Assembly: GCF_000427405.1 (NCBI RefSeq)
Contig: NZ_KE386491.1
Span: 248,001-312,000, forward strand
DNA length: 64,000 nt
Origin: Flectobacillus major DSM 103
GTDB lineage: Bacteria > Bacteroidota > Bacteroidia > Cytophagales > Spirosomataceae
Direction: 5' to 3'
The notes under the pieces are model-generated. The model worked only from the letters and a program-made list of their open reading frames with translations. It was not told the origin of the DNA and searched no databases. The translations under genes were made by a program, and so were the position numbers. Within the stretch, counting starts at the first letter, position 1. Each line of letters opens with the position of its first letter. Shown in pieces: positions 17,399 through 26,279 of this stretch.

Positions 17399-20300
17399 AT
17401 GAAAGCATGCAGAAGTAAATTTACCTTCCTATTTACTGCGTTATTATTCCTTTCATGGCAAAGTATTTTTGCACAAACGCCAGTCAAAGGAAAAGTAGTG
17501 GACAGTAATCAATCTGCTTTGGCAGGTGTTAACATCCTTCTTAAAGGAACTACCAAAGGAACTGTTACCGACGCTTCGGGTAACTATACTATTAATGTTC
17601 CTAAAGGTGGTGTTTTGGTTTTTCGTTCGTTGGGCTTTTCATCAAAAGATGTAGAAGTTGGCGACCGTACGGTTATTGATGTTGTTTTGGAAGCTACTAC
17701 TCAAAACCTAGACGAAGTGGTAGTAACAGCTTTGGGTGTTCAGAAAGACAAAAAAGCTCTTGGTTATGCCGTAACCGAACTAAAAGGGGGCGAATTTACT
17801 CAGGCTCGTGAATTGAACCTTGGTAATGCCCTTTCTGGTAAAATTGCAGGGGTAAACGCTACCAGTACTGCAACTGGCCCAGGTGGTTCGAGCCGTGTAA
17901 TTATTCGTGGTAATGGTTCTTTGGGTGGTAACAACCAGCCTTTATATGTAATCAATGGTGTACCTATCGACAACACCAACGTAAACTCTGCTGGTATGTG
18001 GGGTGGTTTTGATACAGGCGATGGCTTGAACTCAATCAACCCAGACGATATTGAGTCGGTAACAGTATTGAAAGGTGGTGCATCTGCTGCTCTTTACGGT
18101 TTCCGTGCTGGTAGCGGGGTAATTTTGATTACAACAAAAAGTGGTAAATCTCAAAAAGGAATAGGCGTTGATTTTAACTCTACTTATACGGCTGAAATGC
18201 CATTGAAATTATCTGATTACCAATACCAGTATGGTGCTGGTACTCGTGGTGCCAAACCAACAACTGCCGACGAAGCTATTGCCGCTGGTAGATTGTCGTG
18301 GGGTGCTAAACTAGACGGTTCTTCGGTAATTCAAGCCGACGGTGTGTCTCGTCCTTATGTAGCTCAAAAAGATAATATCAAGAATTTCTACAATGTAGGT
18401 AGTACTTTCTCAAATACTTTGGCTGTATCGGGTGGCAACAAAGATGTAAACTTCCGTTTCTCGATGTCGAATGCTGATTCAAAAAGTGTTGTACCTAATT
18501 CAACTTTCAGTCGTAAATCATTCAACTTGAATACAAACGCTAATCTTTCTAGCAAAGTGGTGTTTGAGAGTGTAATGCAGTACAACGTTGAAAAAGGTGA
18601 AAACCGCTCGTTCTTGTCGGATACTCCTAAAAACCCGAACGTAGCAGCTCAATTGTTGGCAACAAGTATCGACATTCGTACTTTGGCTCCAGGTGTTGAT
18701 AGCCGTGGCTATGAAGCTCTTTGGAACGACAACGTGTATGCTCAAAACCCATACTTTGCTACTACTAAAGTAAAAAATACTGATGATCGTAACCGTTTTA
18801 TGGGTTCATTCAGTTTGAGATACAACTTCGACGATAATTTGTATGTAAGAGGTCGTTTAGGAACAGACTACAACCAATTGAAATACTGGCAAATTGAACC
18901 AACGGGTATTGCTTATAGCACTCGTGGTAGCTTAAGCCAGAGCGAAAGAAAAATTATTGAAACTAACGCTGAGGTATTGGTAGGTTACAAAAAAGAATTT
19001 GGTGACCTTTCTTTGAATGCTTTTGTTGGAGGTAACAAAATGTTGAGAACAAACGAAGCTACAGGTATTAGTGGTAGCCAGTTCAACGTTCCGTTCAACT
19101 ATTTCCCTAGCAACTTGATTTCAAGTAACTGGAACTACGAGTACAGAAAACGTGCTGTAAACTCTGTTTATGGTTCGGCCGACCTTTCTTACAAAAATAT
19201 CTTGTTCTTAACTTTGACAGGTCGTGAAGACTGGTTCTCTACTCTTGCTCCTAGCAACAACAATATCTTCTATCCAGGTGTGAGTACAGGTTTTATCTTC
19301 TCTGATGCCTTGAGCGAACGTCCAAGCTGGTTATCTTACGGTAAAGTACGTGCATCGTGGGCTACTGTAGGTGGTGGTTATCCTGACGAATATGCTTTGA
19401 ACTTACCATATACGTTGCAGTCAAACCCATATTTCTCTTACCCATTGATGAATATCGGAACAAACACAATTCCAAACTCGACTTTGAAACCTAACTCAAC
19501 TACAACATCTGAATTGGGTATTGAATTAAAAACTTTGGATAACCGTTTGGGTATCGACTTAACATTCTATAACCGTACTACAACCAACGATGCCGTAAAA
19601 GCTTCAGTATCATCTGCGAGTGGTTACCAAGACGTATTGTTGAACGTAGGTCGTGTTGAAAACAAAGGGGTTGAGGTGTTATTGACAGGTACTCCAGTAA
19701 AAACAAGCTCGTTTAAATGGGATGTTAGCTACAACTTTGCTTACAACGACAACACAGTTGTGAAAATAGCAGATGGTTTGAAAACACTTTCAATGGACGA
19801 GTCAAGAACTCGTAATGCTTATATCTATCACTTTGAAGGACAGCCATTTGGTATGATTGCTGGTTACAGAGCTAAAAGAGACGCTAACGGTAATGTCGTT
19901 TATAACAAAGATACAGGCTTGCCAATCCAAGGCGAATTTACTCAATTAGGTAAAGGTGTTCCTCCAGTAACAATGGGTTTAACTAACTCGTTTAGCTATA
20001 AAAACTTCAATATGAGTTTCTTGATTGATGCTAAATTTGGAGCTTCGTTGTATTCTGCTACAAATGCTTTTGCTACAAGATACGGCTTGACTCAAAGAAC
20101 AGTTGAAAACAATATCAGAGAAACAGGTGTAACAGTAAAAGGTGTTGACCAAAATGGTGAGGCGTTTACTAAAACTATCTCTGCTCAAGATTACTTTACA
20201 GGTATTTCAACTACCATTACTGACGAGTTTGTGTACAATGCCAACTTTGCTAAGTTAAGACAATTGACATTTGGTTATACTTTCCCTAAATCTGTATTGG

Positions 20301-20482
20301 GTAAAACACCAATTCAATCATTGAGTATCTCTTTTGTAGCTCGTAACTTGTTGATGTTGTTCAACAACGTACCAAATATTGACCCAGAATCGACTTATAA
20401 CAACGGTAATGCTCAAGGTTTGGAAATGTTTGGTGTGCCAACAACACGTAGTTTTGGCTTGAACTTAATGGCTAAATTCTAG
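17399..20482 (+). CDS. SusC/RagA-type TonB-dependent outer-membrane receptor
   Basis: 1027 residues. Signal peptide 1-25 (ends IFAQ), CarboxypepD_reg-like domain about 27-110 (VKGKVVDSNQSALAGV, KGTTKGTVTDASGNYTI), TonB-box-like region LDEVVVTALG, plug with NALSGKIAGVNA, VIIRGNGSL, PLYVINGVPID and VLKGGASAALYG, then a beta-barrel ending in FGLNLMAKF. It would import a ligand delivered by the SusD lipoprotein encoded 26 bp downstream. The first 110 residues are nearly identical to those of the receptor at 29739 while the barrels differ, so substrates probably differ. Divergent from the ROK regulator. Confidence 0.97.
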   Translation: MKACRSKFTFLFTALLFLSWQSIFAQTPVKGKVVDSNQSALAGVNILLKGTTKGTVTDASGNYTINVPKGGVLVFRSLGFSSKDVEVGDRTVIDVVLEATTQNLDEVVVTALGVQKDKKALGYAVTELKGGEFTQARELNLGNALSGKIAGVNATSTATGPGGSSRVIIRGNGSLGGNNQPLYVINGVPIDNTNVNSAGMWGGFDTGDGLNSINPDDIESVTVLKGGASAALYGFRAGSGVILITTKSGKSQKGIGVDFNSTYTAEMPLKLSDYQYQYGAGTRGAKPTTADEAIAAGRLSWGAKLDGSSVIQADGVSRPYVAQKDNIKNFYNVGSTFSNTLAVSGGNKDVNFRFSMSNADSKSVVPNSTFSRKSFNLNTNANLSSKVVFESVMQYNVEKGENRSFLSDTPKNPNVAAQLLATSIDIRTLAPGVDSRGYEALWNDNVYAQNPYFATTKVKNTDDRNRFMGSFSLRYNFDDNLYVRGRLGTDYNQLKYWQIEPTGIAYSTRGSLSQSERKIIETNAEVLVGYKKEFGDLSLNAFVGGNKMLRTNEATGISGSQFNVPFNYFPSNLISSNWNYEYRKRAVNSVYGSADLSYKNILFLTLTGREDWFSTLAPSNNNIFYPGVSTGFIFSDALSERPSWLSYGKVRASWATVGGGYPDEYALNLPYTLQSNPYFSYPLMNIGTNTIPNSTLKPNSTTTSELGIELKTLDNRLGIDLTFYNRTTTNDAVKASVSSASGYQDVLLNVGRVENKGVEVLLTGTPVKTSSFKWDVSYNFAYNDNTVVKIADGLKTLSMDESRTRNAYIYHFEGQPFGMIAGYRAKRDANGNVVYNKDTGLPIQGEFTQLGKGVPPVTMGLTNSFSYKNFNMSFLIDAKFGASLYSATNAFATRYGLTQRTVENNIRETGVTVKGVDQNGEAFTKTISAQDYFTGISTTITDEFVYNANFAKLRQLTFGYTFPKSVLGKTPIQSLSISFVARNLLMLFNNVPNIDPESTYNNGNAQGLEMFGVPTTRSFGLNLMAKF

Positions 20483-20508
20483 TTTTTTTACTCAAAACTT
20501 TTGAAATA

Positions 20509-22089
20509 ATGATTAGATATATAAAACAAAAAAGAGGATTAATGCTAACAGGTATGCTAACGGCTGCCTCGTTGTTAGTGTCATCATGCGATAGTGGGTT
20601 TGAAGAAATGAACAAAAACCCTAACGCTCTTACCGACCCAGTTTTAGAAAACTTGTTTACTTATAATATCGTTAAAACTGCAGGTACTGGATACGAAAAC
20701 CACCGTGCCAATTTGATTTACTGTGGTGCAATGATTCAGCATTTTGCTTCATTAACTACCTACTGGTCGGGCGATAAGTACTTGTCGAATGTTGAATATT
20801 ACAGTGCTTACTTTGATACTGGTTACCAAAACCAAGTAAAAGAAATCGAGCAAATTGTAGCTTTGACAAAAGATAACACTGCTTTGAGCAACAAGTACAA
20901 TATTGCTAGAATCTGGAGAGCTTATATCTATAGCCGTATGACTGACCTTTACGGAGATATTCCTTACTCTGAGGCTGGTAAAGGTTATTTGTCAAATGCG
21001 TATTCTCCAAAATATGACAAACAAGCTGATATTTATGCTGATTTGTTGAAAGAATTGGAAGCCGCTGGTGGTGCTTTAGACGCTTCAAAAGCAACTTATG
21101 GTACTGCTGACCCTGTATACGGTGGTGATGTAACAAAATGGAAGCGTTTTGCCAACTCATTGATGCTTCGTTTGGGTATGCGTATGACAAAAGTAGATGC
21201 TGCTTCTGCTCAAACTTGGGTGAAAAAAGCTATTAGTGCTGGTGTAATGCAAAGCAATGATGATATTGCTAAAATCAATCACCAAGATACTAATGATAAC
21301 AACCGTAACTTAGATGGTAATACCTTGAAAACTCAGGAGTATGATGCCGCTAACTTAAAAGGTAAAGCTAACAGTAAATTGAGTAGTACTTTTGTTTCTT
21401 TCTTGAAAGACAACAACGACCCTCGTTTGCCTTATATTGCTACTTTGTGGCAAGGTAATGCCGATGCTACACAATTACCAACAAGCTCGGCTCCTGCTGT
21501 ACAAAAGGGTTTACCAAACGGTTATGACAATACGACAATCAAAACTTTGATTCCAACTTGGACAGATAACTCTTTGGCTGAATATTCTGAAGCAAACCTA
21601 AACTACATCGCTAGTCCTGCTGCTCCAACAGTATTCCAAACTTATGCAGAAGTTGAGTACTTATTGGCAGAAGCTGCAGTGCGTGGTTGGGGTGATGGCC
21701 AAGCGGCTACTCACTATAACAAAGGTGTTACGGCTGCTATGAAAATGTTTAGTTTGTACGGTGCAACTATCTCGGATGCTGCTGTAACTGCTTATTTGAC
21801 GGCTCATCCATATACTGCAACTACTACCGAAGCTCAGATGCAACAAATACATACACAATATTGGGCTGTTAACTTCTTGAACTCGTACGAAGCGTATGCC
21901 AACTGGAGACGTACTGGATACCCTGTATTGAAGGCTACTAACTACCCTGGTAACGAAACTGGTGGTGTTATTCCTCGCCGTTTGAAATACCCGCAGTCGG
22001 AAGCAAGTAAAAATGCTGCTAAATACAATGCAGCAATAGCACAACAAGGTGCCGACTTGTTTACAACACGTATGTGGTGGGATAAGTAA
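20509..22089 (+). CDS. SusD/RagB-family nutrient-binding outer-membrane lipoprotein
   Basis: 526 residues, type II signal with lipobox LLVSSC. SusD-like_2 features: MNKNPNAL, YSRMTDLYGDIPYSEAGKG, KWKRFANSLMLRLGMRM, an AEVEYLLAEAAVRGWG helix and the terminal GGVIPRRLKYP block ending MWWDK. It forms the lid of the SusC channel encoded immediately upstream. An operon partner follows only after 183 bp that contain a hairpin, so the SusCD transcript may be more abundant than the downstream part. Confidence 0.94.
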   Translation: MIRYIKQKRGLMLTGMLTAASLLVSSCDSGFEEMNKNPNALTDPVLENLFTYNIVKTAGTGYENHRANLIYCGAMIQHFASLTTYWSGDKYLSNVEYYSAYFDTGYQNQVKEIEQIVALTKDNTALSNKYNIARIWRAYIYSRMTDLYGDIPYSEAGKGYLSNAYSPKYDKQADIYADLLKELEAAGGALDASKATYGTADPVYGGDVTKWKRFANSLMLRLGMRMTKVDAASAQTWVKKAISAGVMQSNDDIAKINHQDTNDNNRNLDGNTLKTQEYDAANLKGKANSKLSSTFVSFLKDNNDPRLPYIATLWQGNADATQLPTSSAPAVQKGLPNGYDNTTIKTLIPTWTDNSLAEYSEANLNYIASPAAPTVFQTYAEVEYLLAEAAVRGWGDGQAATHYNKGVTAAMKMFSLYGATISDAAVTAYLTAHPYTATTTEAQMQQIHTQYWAVNFLNSYEAYANWRRTGYPVLKATNYPGNETGGVIPRRLKYPQSEASKNAAKYNAAIAQQGADLFTTRMWWDK

Positions 22090-22157
22090 TAATGTCCTAT
22101 TGGGTTTTAGTCCAAACCTAAAGCCCAATGTACAACTTAATATATTTGAAGCTATTG

Positions 22158-22189
22158 TCAAAATGCCTCTGTTTACGGAGGCATTTTGA
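22158..22189 (+). terminator. Hairpin between SusD and FG-GAP gene
   Basis: TCAAAATGCCTC and GAGGCATTTTGA make a perfect 12-bp stem with an 8-nt loop, 69 bp after the SusD stop. The T-run is part of the stem, so it may be a terminator or a 3' stabilising stem that allows partial read-through. Confidence 0.75.
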
Positions 22190-22272
22190 ATAATAGAGAA
22201 GTCCAATTTTTTGTATCTTACTTATTTAAAGTTGTATCTTGTTAACTGATATTTATCCCGCTTGAGAATCGT

Positions 22273-25200
22273 ATGAAATTGACTTTTTCATTGCTATTAC
22301 CAATGTTCCTTGGGTTGATTACAGTCTCTGTAAATGCCCAGTTTAGGCTTGTCCCTTCTTCCGAGTCTGGTGTAACTTTCGTAAATCAGTTGACCGAAAC
22401 CGAAAAACACAATGTATTAGCGTATGAATATTTTTACAATGGAGGTGGGGTGGCTGTAGGCGATTTGAATAACGATGGCCTACTCGATCTGTACTTTACT
22501 GGTAATATGGTACAAGACCAAATTTACCAAAATCTTGGAAATCTAAAGTTTAAAAATGTTACTCAACAAGCAGGAGTCAGTAAAGGGGGGTGGAAAACAG
22601 GCGTAACCTTCGTCGATATTAATCAAGATGGCTGGCTCGATATTTATGTATGCTATTCGGGCGATGGTGACGCCAATGCTCGTCGAAATAAACTTTATAT
22701 CAATCAAAAAAACTTCAAATTCTTAGAAAAAGCAGCCGACTACGGCCTTGATTTACCCACAAATTCTACACAAGCAGCATTTTTTGACTACGACAAAGAC
22801 GGTGATTTAGATTGCTTTTTACTCAACCATAGCATCAAAGATTATAAACGCTTTGATGCCTCGGTGCTAAAAGCCCAGCGTGATGAAACTGCTGGCGACC
22901 GTTTGCTCAAAAATGAAAATGGAAAGTTTGTAGATGTAAGTGTACAAGCCAATATCAAAGGTAATCCTTTGGGTTTTGGTTTGGGTATTGCCATTGCCGA
23001 TATTAATCTCGACGGTTGGCCTGATATTTATGTTTCTAACGATTATATAGAACAAGATTACTTATATATCAACAATGGCGATGGCACTTTTACCGATAAA
23101 TTAGAAGAATCGGTTGGGCATTTGAGCCAGTTTTCGATGGGAAATGAGGTGGTAGATATGAATAACGACGGCTTCCCCGATATATTTACCCTTGATATGC
23201 TACCAGAAGACAACCGCCGTCAAAAGCTGTTGTATGGCCCCGAAAATTATGAGAATTATAAAAGTATGATTCGCAATGGTTTTTATCACCAAATTATGCG
23301 AAATATGCTGCAACTCAACAATGGTGATGGTACTTTTAGTGAAATCGCTCAGTTAGCGGGTATTTCTAATACCGATTGGAGTTGGTCGCCTTTGGTGGCT
23401 GATTTTGATAATGATGGATATAAGGATTTGTTTGTTACGAATGGATACCTCCGTGACTATACCAACATGGACTTTATGAAGTTTTATGCAGACAAAGAAC
23501 TCAAGGCAGCTCAGGGAAATCCGACGGCGATGATGGATATTTTAAAAGAAATGCCCTCTACTGCTACACAAAACTATATTTTTAGAAATAACGGAAAACT
23601 CCAGTTTGAGAATAAAACCAAAGATTGGCATTGCGACCAACTTTTGTTGTCGAGTGGGGCTGTCTATGCTGATTTAGACAATGATGGTGACCTCGAAATA
23701 ATTACTAACAATGTCAATAAAGAAGTTACAATTTATCAAAATGAGCAAAAATCTCAACATTATTTGACAGTTCAGCTTGGCGATATGGCCAAAAGTAATA
23801 CTTATGGGGCTAAAGTGTGGATATATTATCAAGGAAAAATGCAATATCGTGAGCATTATCCAACCCGTGGTTTTCAGTCATGTATGTTGATGCCCCTGCA
23901 TTTTGGAGTAGGTGAAAATACTTCGATTGATAGCGTTAAGGTAGTTTTTACCAATCAGACAACTCAGGTGTTTAAGTCAGTAAAGGCAAATCAGGTTTTA
24001 AATGTAAGTATCGAGAAAAGTACAAAAAGCAATATAGCTCAAGTTGTCAAAAATGTTTTTGTTCCTATCAAAAATGACACTATTCCTTATGGAAATGTTG
24101 AAGACGATTATAATGATTTTAAACGACAATTATTATTACCCAATATGTTATCGTATGTTGGGCCAAAAGTAGCCAAAGGTGATGTCAATGGCGATGGCTT
24201 GGAAGATATGTATATTGGTGGCTCAAAAGGGCAGTCGGGAGCTATCGTACTTCAACAATCAGATGGTTCATGGCTAGGTACAGAGCAAGCAAGTATCGAA
24301 TCGGATATTATGTGTACCGATACCGATGCACTGTTTTTTGATGCCGATAACGATGGCGACCTCGATTTGTATGTAGTAAGTGGCGGATATGCCTATTTAC
24401 CAGACGATTTATTGTTACAAGATAGGTTATATCTCAACGACGGAAAAGGACATTTCACCAAAACTGAAGACAACTTACTAACAGGCGATTTGAATAGTGA
24501 TGCCTGTGTTACTGCTCTAGATTTTGACCATGATGGCGATTTAGATTTATTTATTGGTGGAAGGGGAGTGCCTGGGGCATATCCACTCACAGTAACGAGT
24601 CGATTATTACAAAATGATGGCAGAGGCTTTTTTACGGATGTCACAAAAACCTTAGCACCAGCTTTTGAAAAGCTAGGTATGATTACTACAGCCAAAAGCT
24701 TAGACATCAATAAAGATGGCTGGGACGACCTGATTTTGGCTGGCGATTGGCAACCCATAAGTGTTTGGATAAATAACAAAGGAACTTTTGTACAAAACAA
24801 ACAGGCTATTATAGGTGATGAATTGAAAGGGTGGTGGAATACGATGGAGGTAGCTGATTTGGATAATGACGGCGATTTGGATGTAGTTTTGGGAAATTAT
24901 GGCATCAATAATCAGTTGAAACCTTCTGATAAAGAACCTGTGTCTTTAGTATATGGCGATTTTGACCAAAATGAAGCCGTTGACCCATTTTTGTGTTATT
25001 ATGTTCAAGGGAAATCGTATCCACTGGTAAGTCGTGATGAAGCCCTCAATCAAATGTTTGCTTTGCGACGAAAATTTACTAATTATGCTTCTTATGCCGA
25101 TGCCGAATTGAAGGATATGCTAACTCCCGAACAGCTTAAATTAGCTGATACACTAATAGCCAATACTTTCCAATCAATCGTATTAGAAAACAAAGGCAAT

Positions 25201-25539
25201 GGTACGTTTCAGCCTATTGCATTACCTGTTGAAGCTCAATTTGCTCCAGTTTATGCAATTGCTTTGATAGATATTAATAAAGATGGATTAAAAGACTTGA
25301 TTTTAGGGGGTAATCAGTTTCATACTCGTATTAAAATAGGAAAAATGGATGCTAACTACGGTATGCTTTTCATCAATAAAGGTCGTTGTCATTTTGATTA
25401 TTTGCCACAGTATCAATCAGGTTTTCAGGTAAAAGGCGAAGTTCGGGATATTATTACTACTAAGAATAAAAATGGTCAACAAGTACACTTTTTTAGAAAT
25501 AATGATACTGTTTCGAGTTATCAATTATTAGAAAAGTGA
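22273..25539 (+). CDS. Secreted FG-GAP/VCBS-repeat protein with ASPIC/UnbV domain
   Basis: 1088 residues, signal peptide 1-22 (ends VNAQ). Seven Ca-binding-type DxDxDG repeats come first (DLNNDGLLDLYFTG, DINQDGWLDIYVCY, DYDKDGDLDCFLLN and so on), then an ASPIC/UnbV domain at roughly 495-585 (YGAKVWIYYQGK, HFGVGENTSIDSVKVVF), then a second set of about seven repeats. This is an integrin-like beta-propeller architecture, related to CRTAC1; such proteins often sit with SusCD pairs in Bacteroidota. A binding role outside the cell is likely, the ligand unknown. The stop codon (25537-25539) lies inside the first unit of the 23-bp repeat array. The haloperoxidase gene follows the array. Confidence 0.93.
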   Translation: MKLTFSLLLPMFLGLITVSVNAQFRLVPSSESGVTFVNQLTETEKHNVLAYEYFYNGGGVAVGDLNNDGLLDLYFTGNMVQDQIYQNLGNLKFKNVTQQAGVSKGGWKTGVTFVDINQDGWLDIYVCYSGDGDANARRNKLYINQKNFKFLEKAADYGLDLPTNSTQAAFFDYDKDGDLDCFLLNHSIKDYKRFDASVLKAQRDETAGDRLLKNENGKFVDVSVQANIKGNPLGFGLGIAIADINLDGWPDIYVSNDYIEQDYLYINNGDGTFTDKLEESVGHLSQFSMGNEVVDMNNDGFPDIFTLDMLPEDNRRQKLLYGPENYENYKSMIRNGFYHQIMRNMLQLNNGDGTFSEIAQLAGISNTDWSWSPLVADFDNDGYKDLFVTNGYLRDYTNMDFMKFYADKELKAAQGNPTAMMDILKEMPSTATQNYIFRNNGKLQFENKTKDWHCDQLLLSSGAVYADLDNDGDLEIITNNVNKEVTIYQNEQKSQHYLTVQLGDMAKSNTYGAKVWIYYQGKMQYREHYPTRGFQSCMLMPLHFGVGENTSIDSVKVVFTNQTTQVFKSVKANQVLNVSIEKSTKSNIAQVVKNVFVPIKNDTIPYGNVEDDYNDFKRQLLLPNMLSYVGPKVAKGDVNGDGLEDMYIGGSKGQSGAIVLQQSDGSWLGTEQASIESDIMCTDTDALFFDADNDGDLDLYVVSGGYAYLPDDLLLQDRLYLNDGKGHFTKTEDNLLTGDLNSDACVTALDFDHDGDLDLFIGGRGVPGAYPLTVTSRLLQNDGRGFFTDVTKTLAPAFEKLGMITTAKSLDINKDGWDDLILAGDWQPISVWINNKGTFVQNKQAIIGDELKGWWNTMEVADLDNDGDLDVVLGNYGINNQLKPSDKEPVSLVYGDFDQNEAVDPFLCYYVQGKSYPLVSRDEALNQMFALRRKFTNYASYADAELKDMLTPEQLKLADTLIANTFQSIVLENKGNGTFQPIALPVEAQFAPVYAIALIDINKDGLKDLILGGNQFHTRIKIGKMDANYGMLFINKGRCHFDYLPQYQSGFQVKGEVRDIITTKNKNGQQVHFFRNNDTVSSYQLLEK

Positions 25540-26156
25540 GTTAGTGATTGAGTAAATTGTGAGTTAGTGATTGAGTAAATTGTGAGTTAGTGATTGAGTG
25601 AATTGTGAGTTAGTGATTGAGTGAATTGTGAGTTAGTGATTGAGTGAATTGTGAGTTAGTGATTGAGTAAATTGTGAGTTAGTGATTGAGTAAATTGTGA
25701 GTTAGTGATTGAGTAAATTGTGAGTTAGTGATTGAGTGAAAAGTGAGTTAGTGATTGAGTAAATTGTGAGTTAGTGATTGAGTGAAAAGTGAGTTAGTGA
25801 TTAAGTAAATTGTGAGTTAGTGGTTGAGTGAATTGTGAGTTAGTGATTGAGTGAAAAGTGAGTTAGTGATTAAGTAAATTGTGAGTTAGTGGTTGAGTGA
25901 ATTGTGAGTTAGTGATTGAGTGAAAAGTGAGTTAGTGATTAAGTAAATTGTGAGTTAGTGATTAAGTAAATTGTGAGTTGGTGATTAAGTGAATTGTGAG
26001 TTGGTGATTGAGTGAATTGTGAGTTGGTGATTAAGTGAATTGTGAGTTGGTGATTGAGTGAATTGTGAGTTGGTGATTGAGTGAATTGTGAGTTAGTGAT
26101 TGAGTGAATTGTGAGCTAGTGGTTGAGTGAATTGTGAGCTAGTGGTTGAGTGGTTA
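25536..26156. repeat. Tandem array, 27 units of 23 bp
   Basis: Counting from GTGAG at 25536, every unit start falls exactly 23 bp after the last, up to 26134, with no indel. Each unit is the 18-mer core GTGAGTTAGTGATTGAGT plus a 5-nt tail, AAATT, GAATT or GAAAA (GGTTA in the last). Differences within the core are transitions at positions 6 (T/C), 8, 12 and 15 (A/G); tail position 1 is also A/G. Units 11-13 and 14-16 are copies of a 69-bp trimer, begun again at 17. There are no spacers, so it is not a CRISPR. All frames on both strands carry recurrent stops, so it is non-coding. The plus strand contains just two C. Flanking genes point the same way, so it would be in a transcript. Confidence 0.97.
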
Positions 26157-26217
26157 GGTCAAACGGCAGCCCAATATTTTGAGTTCTCCAACCAATATCT
26201 TTTTCAAAAAATTACTC

Positions 26218-26254
26218 ATCACTAACTCACTCAATCACAATTCACTCAATCACT
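26218..26254. repeat. Inverted partial copies of the 23-bp unit
   Basis: ATCACTAACTCAC (26218-26230) and AATTCACTCAATCACT (26239-26254) are reverse complements of parts of the array unit, separated by TCAATCAC. They lie 62 bp after the array and 25 bp before the next start codon, and could pair with any upstream unit in RNA. Confidence 0.85.
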
Positions 26255-26279
26255 CAATAAAATATAAATACTGGTAAAA

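Noticed and set aside
25536-26156. CRISPR array
   Set aside because: Units are contiguous 23-mers with no spacers and no cas genes are in the window.
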